Origin: Chinchilla lanigera
Lineage: Eukaryota; Chordata; Mammalia; Rodentia; Chinchillidae
Assembly: GCF_000276665.1 (NCBI RefSeq)
Contig: NW_004955466.1
Coordinates: forward strand, 10,447,214-10,511,213
Direction of reading: 5' to 3'
DNA: 64,000 nucleotides
Numbering within the stretch: the first letter of the stretch is position 1; each line of letters begins with the position of its first letter. Both the position numbers and the translations under genes were made by a program. The notes beneath the pieces are model-generated. The model was given only the letters and a program-made list of their open reading frames with translations. It had not been told where the DNA came from and ran no database searches. Below are positions 34,745-45,280 of this stretch, in pieces.

Positions 34745-35400
34745 CCTCCCCCTGCACCTGGAAATGTACTTCCTGTGTTTATGGATTTGTCTATCCTGGG
34801 CATCTCATACAGTGGAATCATATGCTCTGTACTCTTTGTCTGGTTTGTGTTATCATAATGATGGCATCCCAGTTCATCCATATTGGAGCAGGAATCCCCA
34901 TTTCATTTCTTTTTGTGGCTGTCTTATACTCCACATTTTTCAAACCATTTATCACTTGATAAATAGGTACATTGTTTCTACTTTTTGGCTATTATGTATA
35001 ATGTTACTATGAACATTTGTGTACATGTTTTAATATGGGTGTATGTTTTCATTTTTCTTGGATATGTACCTTGAAGTGAAAATGCTGGAAACTGCTAACT
35101 ATATTTAACCCTCTGAGAAACAGCAAAGTTGTTCAATACATCTTCATAATTGAGGGCTCCAGTTCTCCACATCCTTACCAACACTTGTTATTGTCTGTCT
35201 TTTGATTTTAGCCAGGGCTGGAGATATAGCTAAGTGGCACAAGTGCCTGCCTGGCAAGTGCAAGGTCCTGAGCTTGATTCCCAGTACCAAAGAAAGGAAA
35301 AAAAAGACTCTTGATTTTAGCCAACCTAGAGGGTGTGAATTAATATTTTGCTGAGGTTTTAATTTATATTTCCCTCATCACCGATAATTTTGAGTAGATT
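34745..35400 (-). mobile_element. Old L1 fragment, inverted, interrupted by an ID
   Basis: Inverted ORF2 3' region: 'atggatttgtctatcctggg', 'ggcatcccagttcatccata', 'gtcttatactccacattttt', 'ttggctattatgtataatgt', 'ttcttggatatgtacc', 'ctccacatccttaccaacac', and after the ID 'ttgctgaggttttaatttat'. The 5'-most visible point is near 35400. Many stops; dead. Confidence 0.75.
35202..35323 (+). mobile_element. ID SINE with 13-bp target-site duplications
   Basis: Body at 35215-35310: 'gggctggagatatagctaag', 'gtgcctgcctggcaagtgca', 'gagcttgattcccagtacc', A-rich tail. Flanked by perfect TTGATTTTAGCCA at 35202-35214 and 35311-35323. It landed inside the inverted L1 fragment, so it is younger than that L1. 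Confidence 0.92.
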
Positions 35401-35439
35401 TTCATGTGCTTATTACACAATGCATGGCACACAAAATAC

Positions 35440-35712
35440 TAATCTCTTTAATATGCATGATTTCCTAGCAATCTACATGGAAAAGACCAATGACCCAATA
35501 CAGACAGGTGAAGGATATGAACACAAAATTCATAGAAGAATAGAAAGTGGCTAATAAATCTATTAAAGGATAAGAAGAGTATCAAGATAAAACAATGAAA
35601 GTATCCACCAGATTAGCACATTTTAAAAAATTAATAGCACAAAATGTTAGCCATGGGAAAGAGGAAAATGCATAAGCTGTTCAAAAAGCCAATTTGACAA
35701 TATTATTAAAAA
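35440..35712 (+). mobile_element. Old L1 fragment, plus strand
   Basis: 'gtgaaggatatgaacacaaa', 'attcatagaagaatagaaag', 'tggctaataaatctattaaa', 'caccagattagcacatttta', 'aaaatgttagccatgggaaa', 'aagccaatttgacaatatta' follows ORF2 3' DNA. Its L1 coordinates overlap those of the inverted fragment on its left, so it is probably a separate insertion. Confidence 0.7.
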
Positions 35713-35713
35713 T

Positions 35714-35766
35714 TTTAGCTGGAGATTTAGCTCAGTGGTAGAGTGCTTGCTTCTTTATGCTTAGAC
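35714..35766 (+). mobile_element. ID SINE, 5' part only
   Basis: 'gctggagatttagctcagtg', 'gtagagtgcttgcttct' gives the A box half; the B box half is not recognisable after 35760. It sits at the end of the L1 fragment. Confidence 0.7.
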
Positions 35767-35864
35767 CTCAGAGCAGCTTTACCAGTAGTATATTCACCAG
35801 AAATCAGTGTATCCTTTTCTCAGTACCCAATCTTTTTTTCCTCTTTTCTAGTTTTAAAAAATTA

Positions 35865-36260
35865 TTTTTTATGTTTTTTTAATTAGTACATATTTGTCAT
35901 ACATATACCACATTCATCACAGGAATTTGCACCTGTTCATATTATATCTTGATTTTTCTTTTTTTCCCATGTCCTTCACCTTTCTTTTCCCCTCCCCATT
36001 TACAAAAGCTTTGTTTCCATTTTTTCCTTCTATTCTCTTCTATTTCTTTTCCCTTCTTCTTTTTCCCCTCTCCCCTCCATTGCTTTTCTTCTCATCTTAA
36101 CATGTTCTTCCTACACCCCAATATCTATCCTACTTTATGCTCCCTATTTACAGTTTGGGCTTCTCACACAAGAGAAACAATGTGATATTTAACCTTGTGT
36201 GTCCAATTTATTTCACCTGTGTGTGTAGCTGGTTCTTGGTCTTTATATCTATTCTAAGGT
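35865..36260 (-). mobile_element. L1 3' UTR fragment, inverted
   Basis: T-rich start then 'tagtacatatttgtcatac', pyrimidine-rich middle, 'cttctcacacaagagaaaca', 'tttatttcacctgtgtg'. It parallels the 3' UTR part of the L1 at 41215-41640 ('gttctcacactaaggagaca', 'catttgtttcacttatgaat'). Confidence 0.65.
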
Positions 36261-36839
36261 CCTACCTTCCCACTTTATTAGGGATGAAAAGTTGCTCTTG
36301 GTTCAGCACCCAGTCCTTTGTCACTGGACTCTGGTGATGGTTATGACCCTAATCATAGTGTTGTCATACAAGGGAGAACAATTGATTATAACAGGCCTGA
36401 CACCCTGGCTAAAGTAATACAATTATCAATAACAGTAGCATCAAGGAAGACCAACTGATCACAACTATGTCACATTGGCTAGACTAGGACAGTCAGTCAA
36501 AACAATAGCATTAAGTACAGTTTAGACAATGACAAACTGTCATAACTATTAATTTGCCACGGTTAACCATAGGTACAAGATTTTATAGTTATATCACAGA
36601 ATCTAAAGCAAATCAGATAATTATACATAGTACATATTCACTTAGTAGAGCAATTTTATCCTAAGGGGAGAAAATTTAAAAAGGATAAGAGGAAAAATAG
36701 AGAAAGAGATTAGAAGTAAGGCTGAAGGACAGGGGAAAATTACCTAAGCCTTGGGAAAATGGAAGAAGACAGGAGGGAAAGAAAGAAGGAAAAACAGAAG
36801 CTTTAGTCCACAGGTAGAATTTCTCCCTGTTCAGAGTAG
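36261..36839. other. Unassigned AT-rich stretch
   Basis: Style suggests an old repeat (many short A-rich motifs such as 'aacaattgattataac' and 'aatacaattatcaataac') but I cannot name it. No gene. Confidence 0.35.
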
Positions 36840-37039
36840 ACTCAGTTCCCCTCTGAAGGGCTTTCAACTGACTGACTTGAGGCCCACTGAGATTATCTAG
36901 GATAATCTTCCTTACTTAAAGTCAATTGATTATAGACTTTAGCTGCATTTACAGAACAACTTCATAGCAACACCTAGATTAGTTTTGAGTAACAGGAGAC
37001 TGTATCTTAACCAGTTGACACATAAAACTGACCACTACA
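36840..37039 (-). mobile_element. ERVL/MaLR-like LTR 5' part, inverted
   Basis: Ends 'agttgacacataaaactgac' then 'cactaca', which inverted is the TGTAGTGG...TTTTATGTGTCAACT start of a common mammalian LTR-type repeat. The preceding 'ggataatcttccttacttaa' and 'agtcaattgattatag' follow in inverted order. The family name is uncertain. Confidence 0.5.
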
Positions 37040-37289
37040 ATCCATATGTCCATGCTTATGCCAATACCATACAGTCTTGATTACTGCAGCTGTGATCTAT
37101 TTTGAAATTGGGAAGTATGAATCTTCTGACTTTGTCTTTTGTTCCCCGAGATTGCATTGACCATTCAGAGTGCTTAGCATTGCTGTATGAATCTCAAGAT
37201 CCACCTGTCAGTTTCTGTATGCATATTCATTTTTAAACTAAGATAAACTGATAACTTTGAAATCTAATCCATATGACTTAAAGGAGAAT

Positions 37290-37760
37290 TCCAAGACACT
37301 CTGTCTTTGAAGGAAAGCAAAAGTGATACGTTTTCCTCACCCATAACAAGATCGATGGCTGATTCCTGTAACAACACACAGATTAACAAGAGAAAAAGAA
37401 AACAAATTTATTTGATATTAGTTTTATATGACATGAGAGCCTTCAAAAATAAAAACCCAAAGAAACCTGTATTTTTATGGAGAAGTATGACTGGAGGACA
37501 AAAAGGTATGGTTCCATGGTAATAAATTGGTGGGAGCTCACCAGGCCTTTTCCTTCAGATTCCCTACCGTGTCTGTGTCTTCACCTATTGGGAATGAAGG
37601 CTTCTAAGTCCTTCAGAGGGAGATCGGTGATTCTCCTATGACCTGCTTCAGGGAATAATGCAGAGAAAGGCAGAGGGACTGTCCTGCTTCTGCTGTTTTC
37701 TCAGTGCCAAAGAGCATATTTGTGGGTAGCATGTCCTAAAATCCATCATTCTTCAGGGCC
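37290..37760 (-). mobile_element. Possible ERV LTR, inverted
   Basis: LTR-like stretch with a minus-strand AATAAA at 37407-37412, next to 'aacaacacacagattaacaa' and 'ggagctcaccaggccttttc'. I could not fix the ends or a target duplication. Confidence 0.4.
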
Positions 37761-38671
37761 ACTTCACATATAGCCTATCTCATGCAAGTCAGTGGGAAAA
37801 ACTATGTCAAAAATATCAGTGGAATAAATGAATTAACGTGACATCCAATAAGCGATTTCAAATCAATTTCAGTTTCAAATACTCTAATATAAATAGTATT
37901 TGTCTCTTCTGACTATTAAAAAGAAAAAGAGGCTTATTCCATGTTCTTTACTTGTGACTGTTTATGACAACACAAATAATAGCTTCACCTTCTTTGGGGA
38001 GGAATACCCAGTGTACACTCAAAATTCACTTGTGTTCCCGTAAACCTATTTGGAGATATTATGAAGCCCTAATCCTCAAGAAATGCCTGTGGCTGGAGAG
38101 CTGGGTAAGCCTGGTTTCTCCGTGTGCTGCTACCAGACCAAGCACACCCAGTCAAAATAAGGAGGCCATGACCCAGTGGGTCTTATAGTTTGGCGATAGC
38201 ACACTTCTAACGCGAGTATCAAATGTGCACATCCTCACTTATTGCACCACTTTCCAATTGTTATGGGGCTGGTTTTCTCAAGCCAGGCTAAGCTGCCGAG
38301 GAGGAGTCCTAAAGTCTGTGTTCACTCAGGGCAAGAGGGTTTCTGATAATTATGACCCATCCCATTCCTCCTCCTCCCCGCTGCCCAGCCATTCTGTTTT
38401 CTGGGGAGGTTTCTCAGAACTCAGGAAACCTGAAAAGATTTGAGAAACAATGTGCATTGTAAAGAATCAATTAATAGCCACCAGGCTAGAAAGACACCTA
38501 ATTAGTCAATGACCCTTTGGAGGTTTACACTGAGGGCTCCTCCTCTTCACTTGTCACCTGCTTTGAGAGTTCTTGTAAGGAATGCGGCCAAATGCTCTTC
38601 GGAGATGGAAGAAACAGGGCTCTGTTTTATAAACAGGCTTGTTTTCTTCTTTTCTCTTTCTTGCTCTATAA

Positions 38672-38696
38672 TCAACTCCCTGTGAAAGGGAGTTGA
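38672..38696. repeat. Perfect inverted repeat (9-bp arms, 7-bp loop)
   Basis: TCAACTCCC at 38672-38680 pairs with GGGAGTTGA at 38688-38696. It sits 25 bp before the CTCF-like motif. Confidence 0.85.
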
Positions 38697-38721
38697 CACC
38701 GGTACAGGAAGGAGAAGCTAA

Positions 38722-38735
38722 GCGCCCCCTACTGC
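38722..38735 (-). promoter_or_regulatory. CTCF-like binding motif
   Basis: On the minus strand GCAGTAGGGGGCGC matches 13 of 14 positions of CCASYAGRKGGCRS (first base differs) and contains two CpG-type core positions typical of strong sites. It is convergent with the plus-strand site at 30101. Confidence 0.6.
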
Positions 38736-39784
38736 TGGAAAAAGTCAGGCTTGCGCTTACAGTTGCTGCAGGGCCTGAGAGGCAAAGTGGTTCTTGATTT
38801 TTAATTGAAGACATTAAGCACTACAAGGTGAAGATCACAGTCTCTCCCCTGGAATGCATGTGTGAATAATAATCAGTTGTCAAAGGCCACTCAGAATACA
38901 ACTCTAGTAATTCACACCAAAATCTGTTAAACAATGGCCATTATGCTTCTGCACTGAAGTACAAAAGGACAGCTTGTTTTTCAAAGTAAAGGTGGTCTGG
39001 GTGCAGATGTGAATTATTCTTGGGATTCTCACACCAATGAGCAGAACTTGTCCCACTCCCCCACCCCCAGGCCAGTTTAAAATCAGCATGAATGCTGTGT
39101 AATCTAACCAACAGGATTGATCCAGGTCAGGTATTAAGGGCTAAAATGGATTAAACAAAAGACATTCCCCTTGTAACAAGAAGGAAAAACTTCAAAGGTA
39201 GGATTTGTTCTTGTTATGACAAAGAAAGTGGATTTACAAACTGCCTTGAGGCACACCCCTCTGTGACTTTCAATTTGCTCTCCTCGGTACAGAGAGAACT
39301 TTTTCTTCTCTTCTCCCCCTCCCCCACTCTCAGCTCCCAGAGTCCTCCCAGGGTGAGAGCTTCAGGTTAAGAGGATCTGATGGAGAATGCTCTTCCTTAT
39401 TTGTCGTTAAAGATCAGGCACCAGGCATTCCCCATCAATGATCAAATGACGCTTGTATTCAGGCATCTCCAGGTTCCCAACACGCAGAAGTGAAACTGGG
39501 AGTACTCGTGGGTCCTTCCATCCAGGCAGACTGAACGTGTCATCCTGGTATTAGCGTAAAAATCCTGCAAAAGGGACATGCAGATAACAACCAGAATATC
39601 CTAGCAGATTAAAACTACTCCACCCCAGTAGCATATCTAACCGCAGAGACATAGGAAGTCAGGATTAGGCACACTGGGCTTTATTTTCAATGCCCCGATG
39701 CAGTGTTATAATAACTTTTGTTGTAATAATACACATGTGAACATATTTATCTTTTGGGAATTCAAAGTACTTTGTAGTTTTGGG

Positions 39785-39787
<3 letters not shown>

Positions 39788-39822
<35 letters not shown>
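39788..39822. repeat. (TG)17 microsatellite
   Basis: An uninterrupted TG/GT dinucleotide run of 35 bp. Likely polymorphic; can adopt Z-DNA. Confidence 0.95.
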
Positions 39823-39824
<2 letters not shown>

Positions 39825-41214
39825 TCACATACCCATGTAAAGATAATCTATGTGTTTATCAACTATTATACTCAAATGACCCATAAGATACTTAAACTCT
39901 TTGGGGTTGAAATGGAAACAGCACTGGTGTGCAAATGTGCACCCTAGCTTCTCCAGCTAGAGCACTATATCAACACTTCTTAAAAGAAGGGCAAAAACGC
40001 TCCCATGGTTCCCTACATGTTGACTTCAATTGTATTTATAATATTATTTAAACATGCATGAACATAAAACTAGTTATGCTGTCTTTATGAAGTGGTTCCT
40101 ATCCAATTATGAAACCAGTGTACATTTACTAATTACAAACAAATAAAAAAATATTCAAATTAGCAACATTAATGTGACACAAAATTATGTTCATTTACAA
40201 AGATATAGTGCCGATGGCGCCTCTCACATTGTATGCAGCTGAGTATGCCAATTCAACTAACCCAGCTTTGAGAAAGTCTTTTTCAAGAAAAAAGAATACT
40301 CTAATGCATCTGATCCTTAATAATAATATTTTCTTTAAATAAGTGTTATCCTGATCTTTTCAGCCGTAAAATACACTGTTCCTTTTTCCAGTGTAACTGT
40401 AAAACCTCACTCACTGAGTCTGCCTGTGATATTCATTAGCCTGAAATAGAGAAAATGCTCCCAGGCGCCAATTACTCTACAAACAACCACAGCCTTTGGT
40501 GCTGAAACCAGTGGCAGGACCCCATTATACATTGTCACCCAGAGGATCCAGAATATGACTCTATCACCTTTTTAAAAAGACTGTCTTCTACACACAAAAA
40601 AAGACAACTTTCTATAAAGAAGTCAGTGGTCAATGTGTACATGTCCCTGGCTCATGACATGAGGGTTATAAGTAACTTTTAAAGGCTCAGAAGCATGTCC
40701 CCCAAATTCGTTTTCTCCCCATAGAACTGAGCATGTGAGTTAAAGAACAAAGATGCTCTTCCTTTACTACGAGGCGAGAGAGTGGTCCAAACCAAATGAC
40801 TGGTCTTCACTGTCTAGCCAATTAGTGTTCTCTACTTTGTCAGCCAGGCATTTCCCTTAAGGAAGTTACTGCTGTACTTGAGACCAGACAAGAGAAGAAG
40901 AAATATTTGAAAGTGTTCAAAATTCACTTACGAGGCATCCACATTTCCCATTCAACCCACAAGGTTTAAGTTAAACCGTGGAAATATTTGTTATTTACAC
41001 TTGAATGCCTTACCAAACTTCAAATCATATGATGTCCTTCTGTGCATTCAGAAATGTCATTTCTGTAGAACCCTATCTGTGGTTTGAAATGAGAAAACCT
41101 GACAGCCTTTGGATTTTGACCTTTAGAAAACACATCTGAGTCATTAGTGATCTTGAAAGTTGTGATTGCCATAGTCAAAGAAAGCTCTAGACATCCAGCC
41201 CACTGAATTAGGTA
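39823..41214. other. AT-rich repeat-free stretch; 40060-40520 candidate conserved block
   Basis: No gene and no recognised transposon for about 1.4 kb. 40060-40520 has 'ccaattatgaaacc', 'ttactaattacaaac' and 'attcattagcctg' motifs with low CpG, a look typical of conserved noncoding DNA. Inference only. Confidence 0.35.
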
Positions 41215-43370
41215 TTAATATATTTTTTTATTTTATAAAAAAAAGTAAAACAAAATTTCATAACAAAATAATAGGAGAATAGCAATAGTTAATACGTTGA
41301 TATTGTTATCTTTAAAATAGTTACTCAGAGTACAAGATATGGGCATAAAAATTCTCCAATTGATATTAGCACCCTTCCTTTTCAAGAACTGAGAGACGTT
41401 AGTATTTTAACTAACCTGCATTTTTTTCCTTTTCCCTTCCTTCCTTCTCCTTTTCCCTAACCTAGTTCCTATTTTCTTTTGAACAACTTCTTCTCATTTT
41501 ACAATATCTATTGTACATTTTAGACCTTATTTACTCTTTCAGTTCTCACACTAAGGAGACAATAGGATGTTTATACATGTGAGTCTCATTTGTTTCACTT
41601 ATGAATATGGTCTCAAATTGCATCCATTTACCTATATAAGTCTCAAAGTTATCCTTCTTTATGGCTGAGTAGTACTCCATTGTGTAAACATAACACTTTT
41701 TTTATCCATCCCTTGGTTGATTGGCATTTGGGTTGTTTCCAAAATAGCTATTGCAAATTGTACTACTATAAACATAAGTGCACATATATCACTGTGATAT
41801 GTTTTTAATTCTTCTTGGAAAATATCCAGAATGGGAATAGCTAGGTCAAATGGGACCGCTAGTACTAGTTTTTGAGGAATCTCCACAATAATTTCCACAG
41901 TAATTACACCAGTCTACACTCCCATCAACAATGGAGAAGCATTCCTTTTCCCCACAGCCTTGCCAGCATTTGTTATTGGTTGATTTCTTGATAATAGCCA
42001 TTCTTTCTAGAGTGATACAGAATCTAAGTGTTGCTTTCATTTGCATCTTTCAAATGACTAGTGACTATGAACACTTTTTCATATACTTATTTGCCATTTG
42101 TATTTCTTCATCTGAGAAGTGTGTATTCATCTGAGCTGTCCATTTTTGGGTTGGGTCTTTGAATTTGGGGGGTCTGATTTTTTTTAATTCTTTACATGTT
42201 CTAGATATTAGTACTTTGTCTGAGGGACAGTTGGCTAAAACTTTTTCCCACTCTGTGGATTTTCTTTTTATTCTGTTGGTGATTTCTTTTGATGTGCAAA
42301 AATTTTCAATAAGATGAGGTCCCAGTTTTTGATTCTTTGAAGTGTTTCCCAGGCAGTTTGGTTTTTGTTCATGAACTCTCTGCCTACCCTTATGTCTTCA
42401 AGATTTCTACCTACTTTCTCTTCCAGTAGATGTAGTGTTTCTGTTTTAATATTTAAATCTTTTATCTATTTTGATTTTACTTTTCGTGTATGGTGATAGA
42501 CATCTAGTTTTAGTCTTTAGCATGTGGAAAGCCAGTTTTTCCAGCACAAAATATTAAAAAGGCTATCATTCTTCCAGTGAACATGTTTAGACCGTTTGTC
42601 AGATAAGGTGGCTGAGTGTGTCTGTAGTTGGGTCTGCATCTTCTAATCTGTTCCACTGATCCTCAGGTCGGTAGTTTTGCCAGTATCATGCTGATTTTAT
42701 CACAATAGCTTTGTAGTATGATTTCAAGTCAGGAATTATGATGCCTCCTGCCTTGCCTTTGTTGCCCAGAATTGCTTTTGCTATTCTACATCTGTTCTGG
42801 TTCCAAATAAATTTTATGAATGTTTTCTCTAGTTCTGTGAGGTATGCTAATGGCATTTTAATTGGGATTGCATTAAACAATTTTGGGAGTATGGCCATTT
42901 TGTTGGCTTTTTGTATCCATGAGCAAGGGATATCTTTCCATTTTCTGATATCCTCTTTGATCTCCTTTTCAGAGTATTTATATTTCCTTTGCTATGTTGA
43001 TTCCTAAGTATTTCATTTTATTGGGTGCTATTGTGAAAGCTGTTGTTTCCAAAATTTCTGTCAGTGAGTTTGTTACTCATGTATAGGAATGCTATTGAAC
43101 CAGCTATGTGGTGGTGACTTTGTATCCAGCTACACAACTGAATTTGGTTATTAAATCTAGGAATCTTTCGGTGGAGTTTTTGGGGTCTTCTCCATAAAGC
43201 ATGCTGTCATCTGTGAGTAATGATAATTTAACTTCTTCCTTTCCTATCCTTACTCCTTTTATTTCTAATTGCTCTGGCTAATGTTTCCAGAATTATGTTG
43301 AATAGGTGTGGTGATAGTGGACATCCTTGTCTTGTTCCTGATTTTTGAGTGAAAGCTTTCAGTTAATGTA
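41215..43370 (-). mobile_element. 5'-truncated L1 LINE, inverted, broken ORF2
   Basis: The largest transposon in the window. From the left: A/T-rich 3' end and 3' UTR (41215-41640), then the inverted 3' part of ORF2. The minus-strand frame at 41659-41898 carries the ORF2 C-terminal pattern (IPILDIFQEELKTY, QWSTTQ), and the one at 42686-42898 carries [10 protein letters not shown] and [16 protein letters not shown], also typical of ORF2 downstream of the reverse transcriptase. ORF1, endonuclease and most of the reverse transcriptase are absent. The frame is broken by stops and shifts, so it cannot move on its own. Confidence 0.92.
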
Positions 43371-44477
43371 TTTCTGTAAGAGTTTTGTAGGCATAAGAAA
43401 TTAAAAGTACACCGAAAGCATGTTTAATGGCATGATAAATGATAAATTTCAAGGTCTTTAGAATTAGGGAGAAAAAAGAAATCTTCATCTAATAAAAAGC
43501 TAAAAATATGTAAAATTCAATCTAATGATTTTCCTGAGTAGGGATAGGGTGTTCAGACTCTAAGATTATAAAAGAATTATGGAAGAATATATAATTTGAA
43601 ACCAAGATAACGAACCATTAGCCATCACCATTTGGGGGGAATGTTTAAATACAGTTAGTATAAAACAAAAGTAGTATATTCTATCATGTTGCTGACCAAA
43701 ATCAAGTTGCCATCCTGCCTGGATCCTCTGTCCATTCAGCCACCTCAACCCTCGGCGTGGCTGGAGATAAGCCACATCTTTCAACTCTGAGAAACTCAGA
43801 ATTGAGTGCTGAAATGTTAGAGGGCTCAAACTTGCAGTTTTCAATAAAAGAAATATGTGTATTTGGTGTTTTAGCTTCTTTTAATATTAAGCAAATTTGT
43901 TCTGTTAGAATACTTGGTCAGTTTTATAATTACAGTATTAAAATTTATGATTCGGTAATTGATTTAGATTTGTGGTTTTAAGCTGAATTCTAATTAAGAT
44001 TACAATTATCACTGGACTTTCAAAGAGCTTAAGAGTCACCGTATATAAATTTAACTTACTGGATTTATAAGAAAAATTTGAGTACTTGAGATGATTGGTC
44101 AGTTAGACAACTAAAGGACTTTTAAGAAAATCTAGTACTATATAAAATTAATAATTTAGCTTGAAAATAGTATGAAATATAAAATTATTTAAAGACCACT
44201 TTTTAAAGTGATTGTTTTAATTAGCTCTGCTGATGAATAGTGTAATAAAACAGTAAGTCAAACTTAAAAGCCAATGGAAGAGCTACATTTTAAATTTTTA
44301 ATTTCAATGTCAAATATTACAGTTTTAAAATGGAAGTTATGTTCTGACTAATATCTTCTGCACAGGAGGGCAATGCAACAAGAAATTCATAATTTATAAA
44401 ATAACACTATTTCTTGTATGTTTTTCTCATGAGAATATGTGAACAGTTGTTATCCTAATCAGCTTTGCAATTAAACA
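43371..44477. other. Unassigned AT-rich stretch
   Basis: About 1.1 kb, very AT-rich, with no gene and no recognised repeat. The part at 43880-44350 has many TTAAT/ATTAA motifs and could be conserved noncoding DNA or simply old. Confidence 0.4.
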
Positions 44478-44830
44478 GTGAAGCTTTTCATCCCATTGTT
44501 AAAACAGGTTTGTAGTCTACATAGAAAACGAAGGAAACTGCTTGTTGCCTCCACCCCCACCATGGCCACTCTAGTGGTGGCCTCCTCGGGGATGTCCAGA
44601 GTGTGTAGTGCTTGTCTTGGTCACTGTGGGCCCTGGATGCCTGCCTGGTCCTGGAAGAGGGCAGAATGGGTTCTGAAGCCCAGCTCCTAGCAGGAAACAC
44701 TCATCAGCAGTACGTGCAGCCTCTCTCCTTCCGGTATAACAGTCCTCTCTCAATGCGCTCGTCACACCACCTCCATTACAACCCATATCCCATTTGTAGC
44801 AGAGGAGACGCTGCTCCTATGGAACTTTCC

Positions 44831-44892
44831 CACATGGGTAACAATTGGTAACATGGGAACATGTGGTAACTTCTACCACATGGGTAACAATT
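44831..44892. repeat. Short repeat cluster with hairpin
   Basis: CACATGGGTAACAATT occurs at 44831-44846 and again at 44877-44892. Between them CATGTGGTA (44860-44868) pairs perfectly with TACCACATG (44874-44882) around a 5-base loop. Several 'catggg(t)aac' variants lie between. Confidence 0.85.
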
Positions 44893-44927
44893 ATTGCTAG
44901 GAACTCATTTGTGTATTACCCAACCCT

Positions 44928-45280
44928 CCCCTGAATTCCGATGCCGAAACCTTCGGGCTCAATGTGATAGTACTGTATTTGCAGATAGGGTTTGGGGGAG
45001 TAATTAAGCAGATAAAATCATGGGAGAGTGCCCGTGTTACAGGCTTAGTACCTGTGTAAGGAGAGCCTCTTGGACACTCATTTCCTTCCTCACTCTCCCT
45101 GCCTTGTCAGAACACAGCCTTCTGCAAGCCAGGCCTCAGAGAGCCCTCACCAGAGGCCTGAACTAACCTGAACCTTGATCTTGGTCTTCCCAGCCTCCAG
45201 GATCGGGGCAGAAAAGCATCTGTTGTTGAAGTCTTGCAGATAGTGATATTGTGTTAGAGCAGTCCAAGCAGACCAGAACA
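44928..45280 (+). mobile_element. MLT1-type MaLR LTR
   Basis: 'cctgaattccgatgccgaaa', 'tactgtatttgcagataggg', 'taattaagcagataaaatc', later 'aggcctgaactaacctgaac', 'cttgatcttggtcttcccag', 'cctccaggatcggggcag'. The order and the ending ('gatattgtgttagagcag') match MLT1. Confidence 0.75.

Larger units (their letters stand above)
37761..39787. other. Unassigned stretch, partly conserved-looking
   Basis: No gene. 38440-38530 has 'aatcaattaatagcc' and 'cacctaattagtcaatg', homeodomain-type cores. Holds a 9-bp hairpin (38672-38696) and a CTCF-like site (38722-38735). Confidence 0.4.

Noticed and set aside
42686..42898. Functional reverse-transcriptase-related gene
   Set aside because: The frame is a 70-codon remnant of L1 ORF2 in a truncated, stop-riddled copy.
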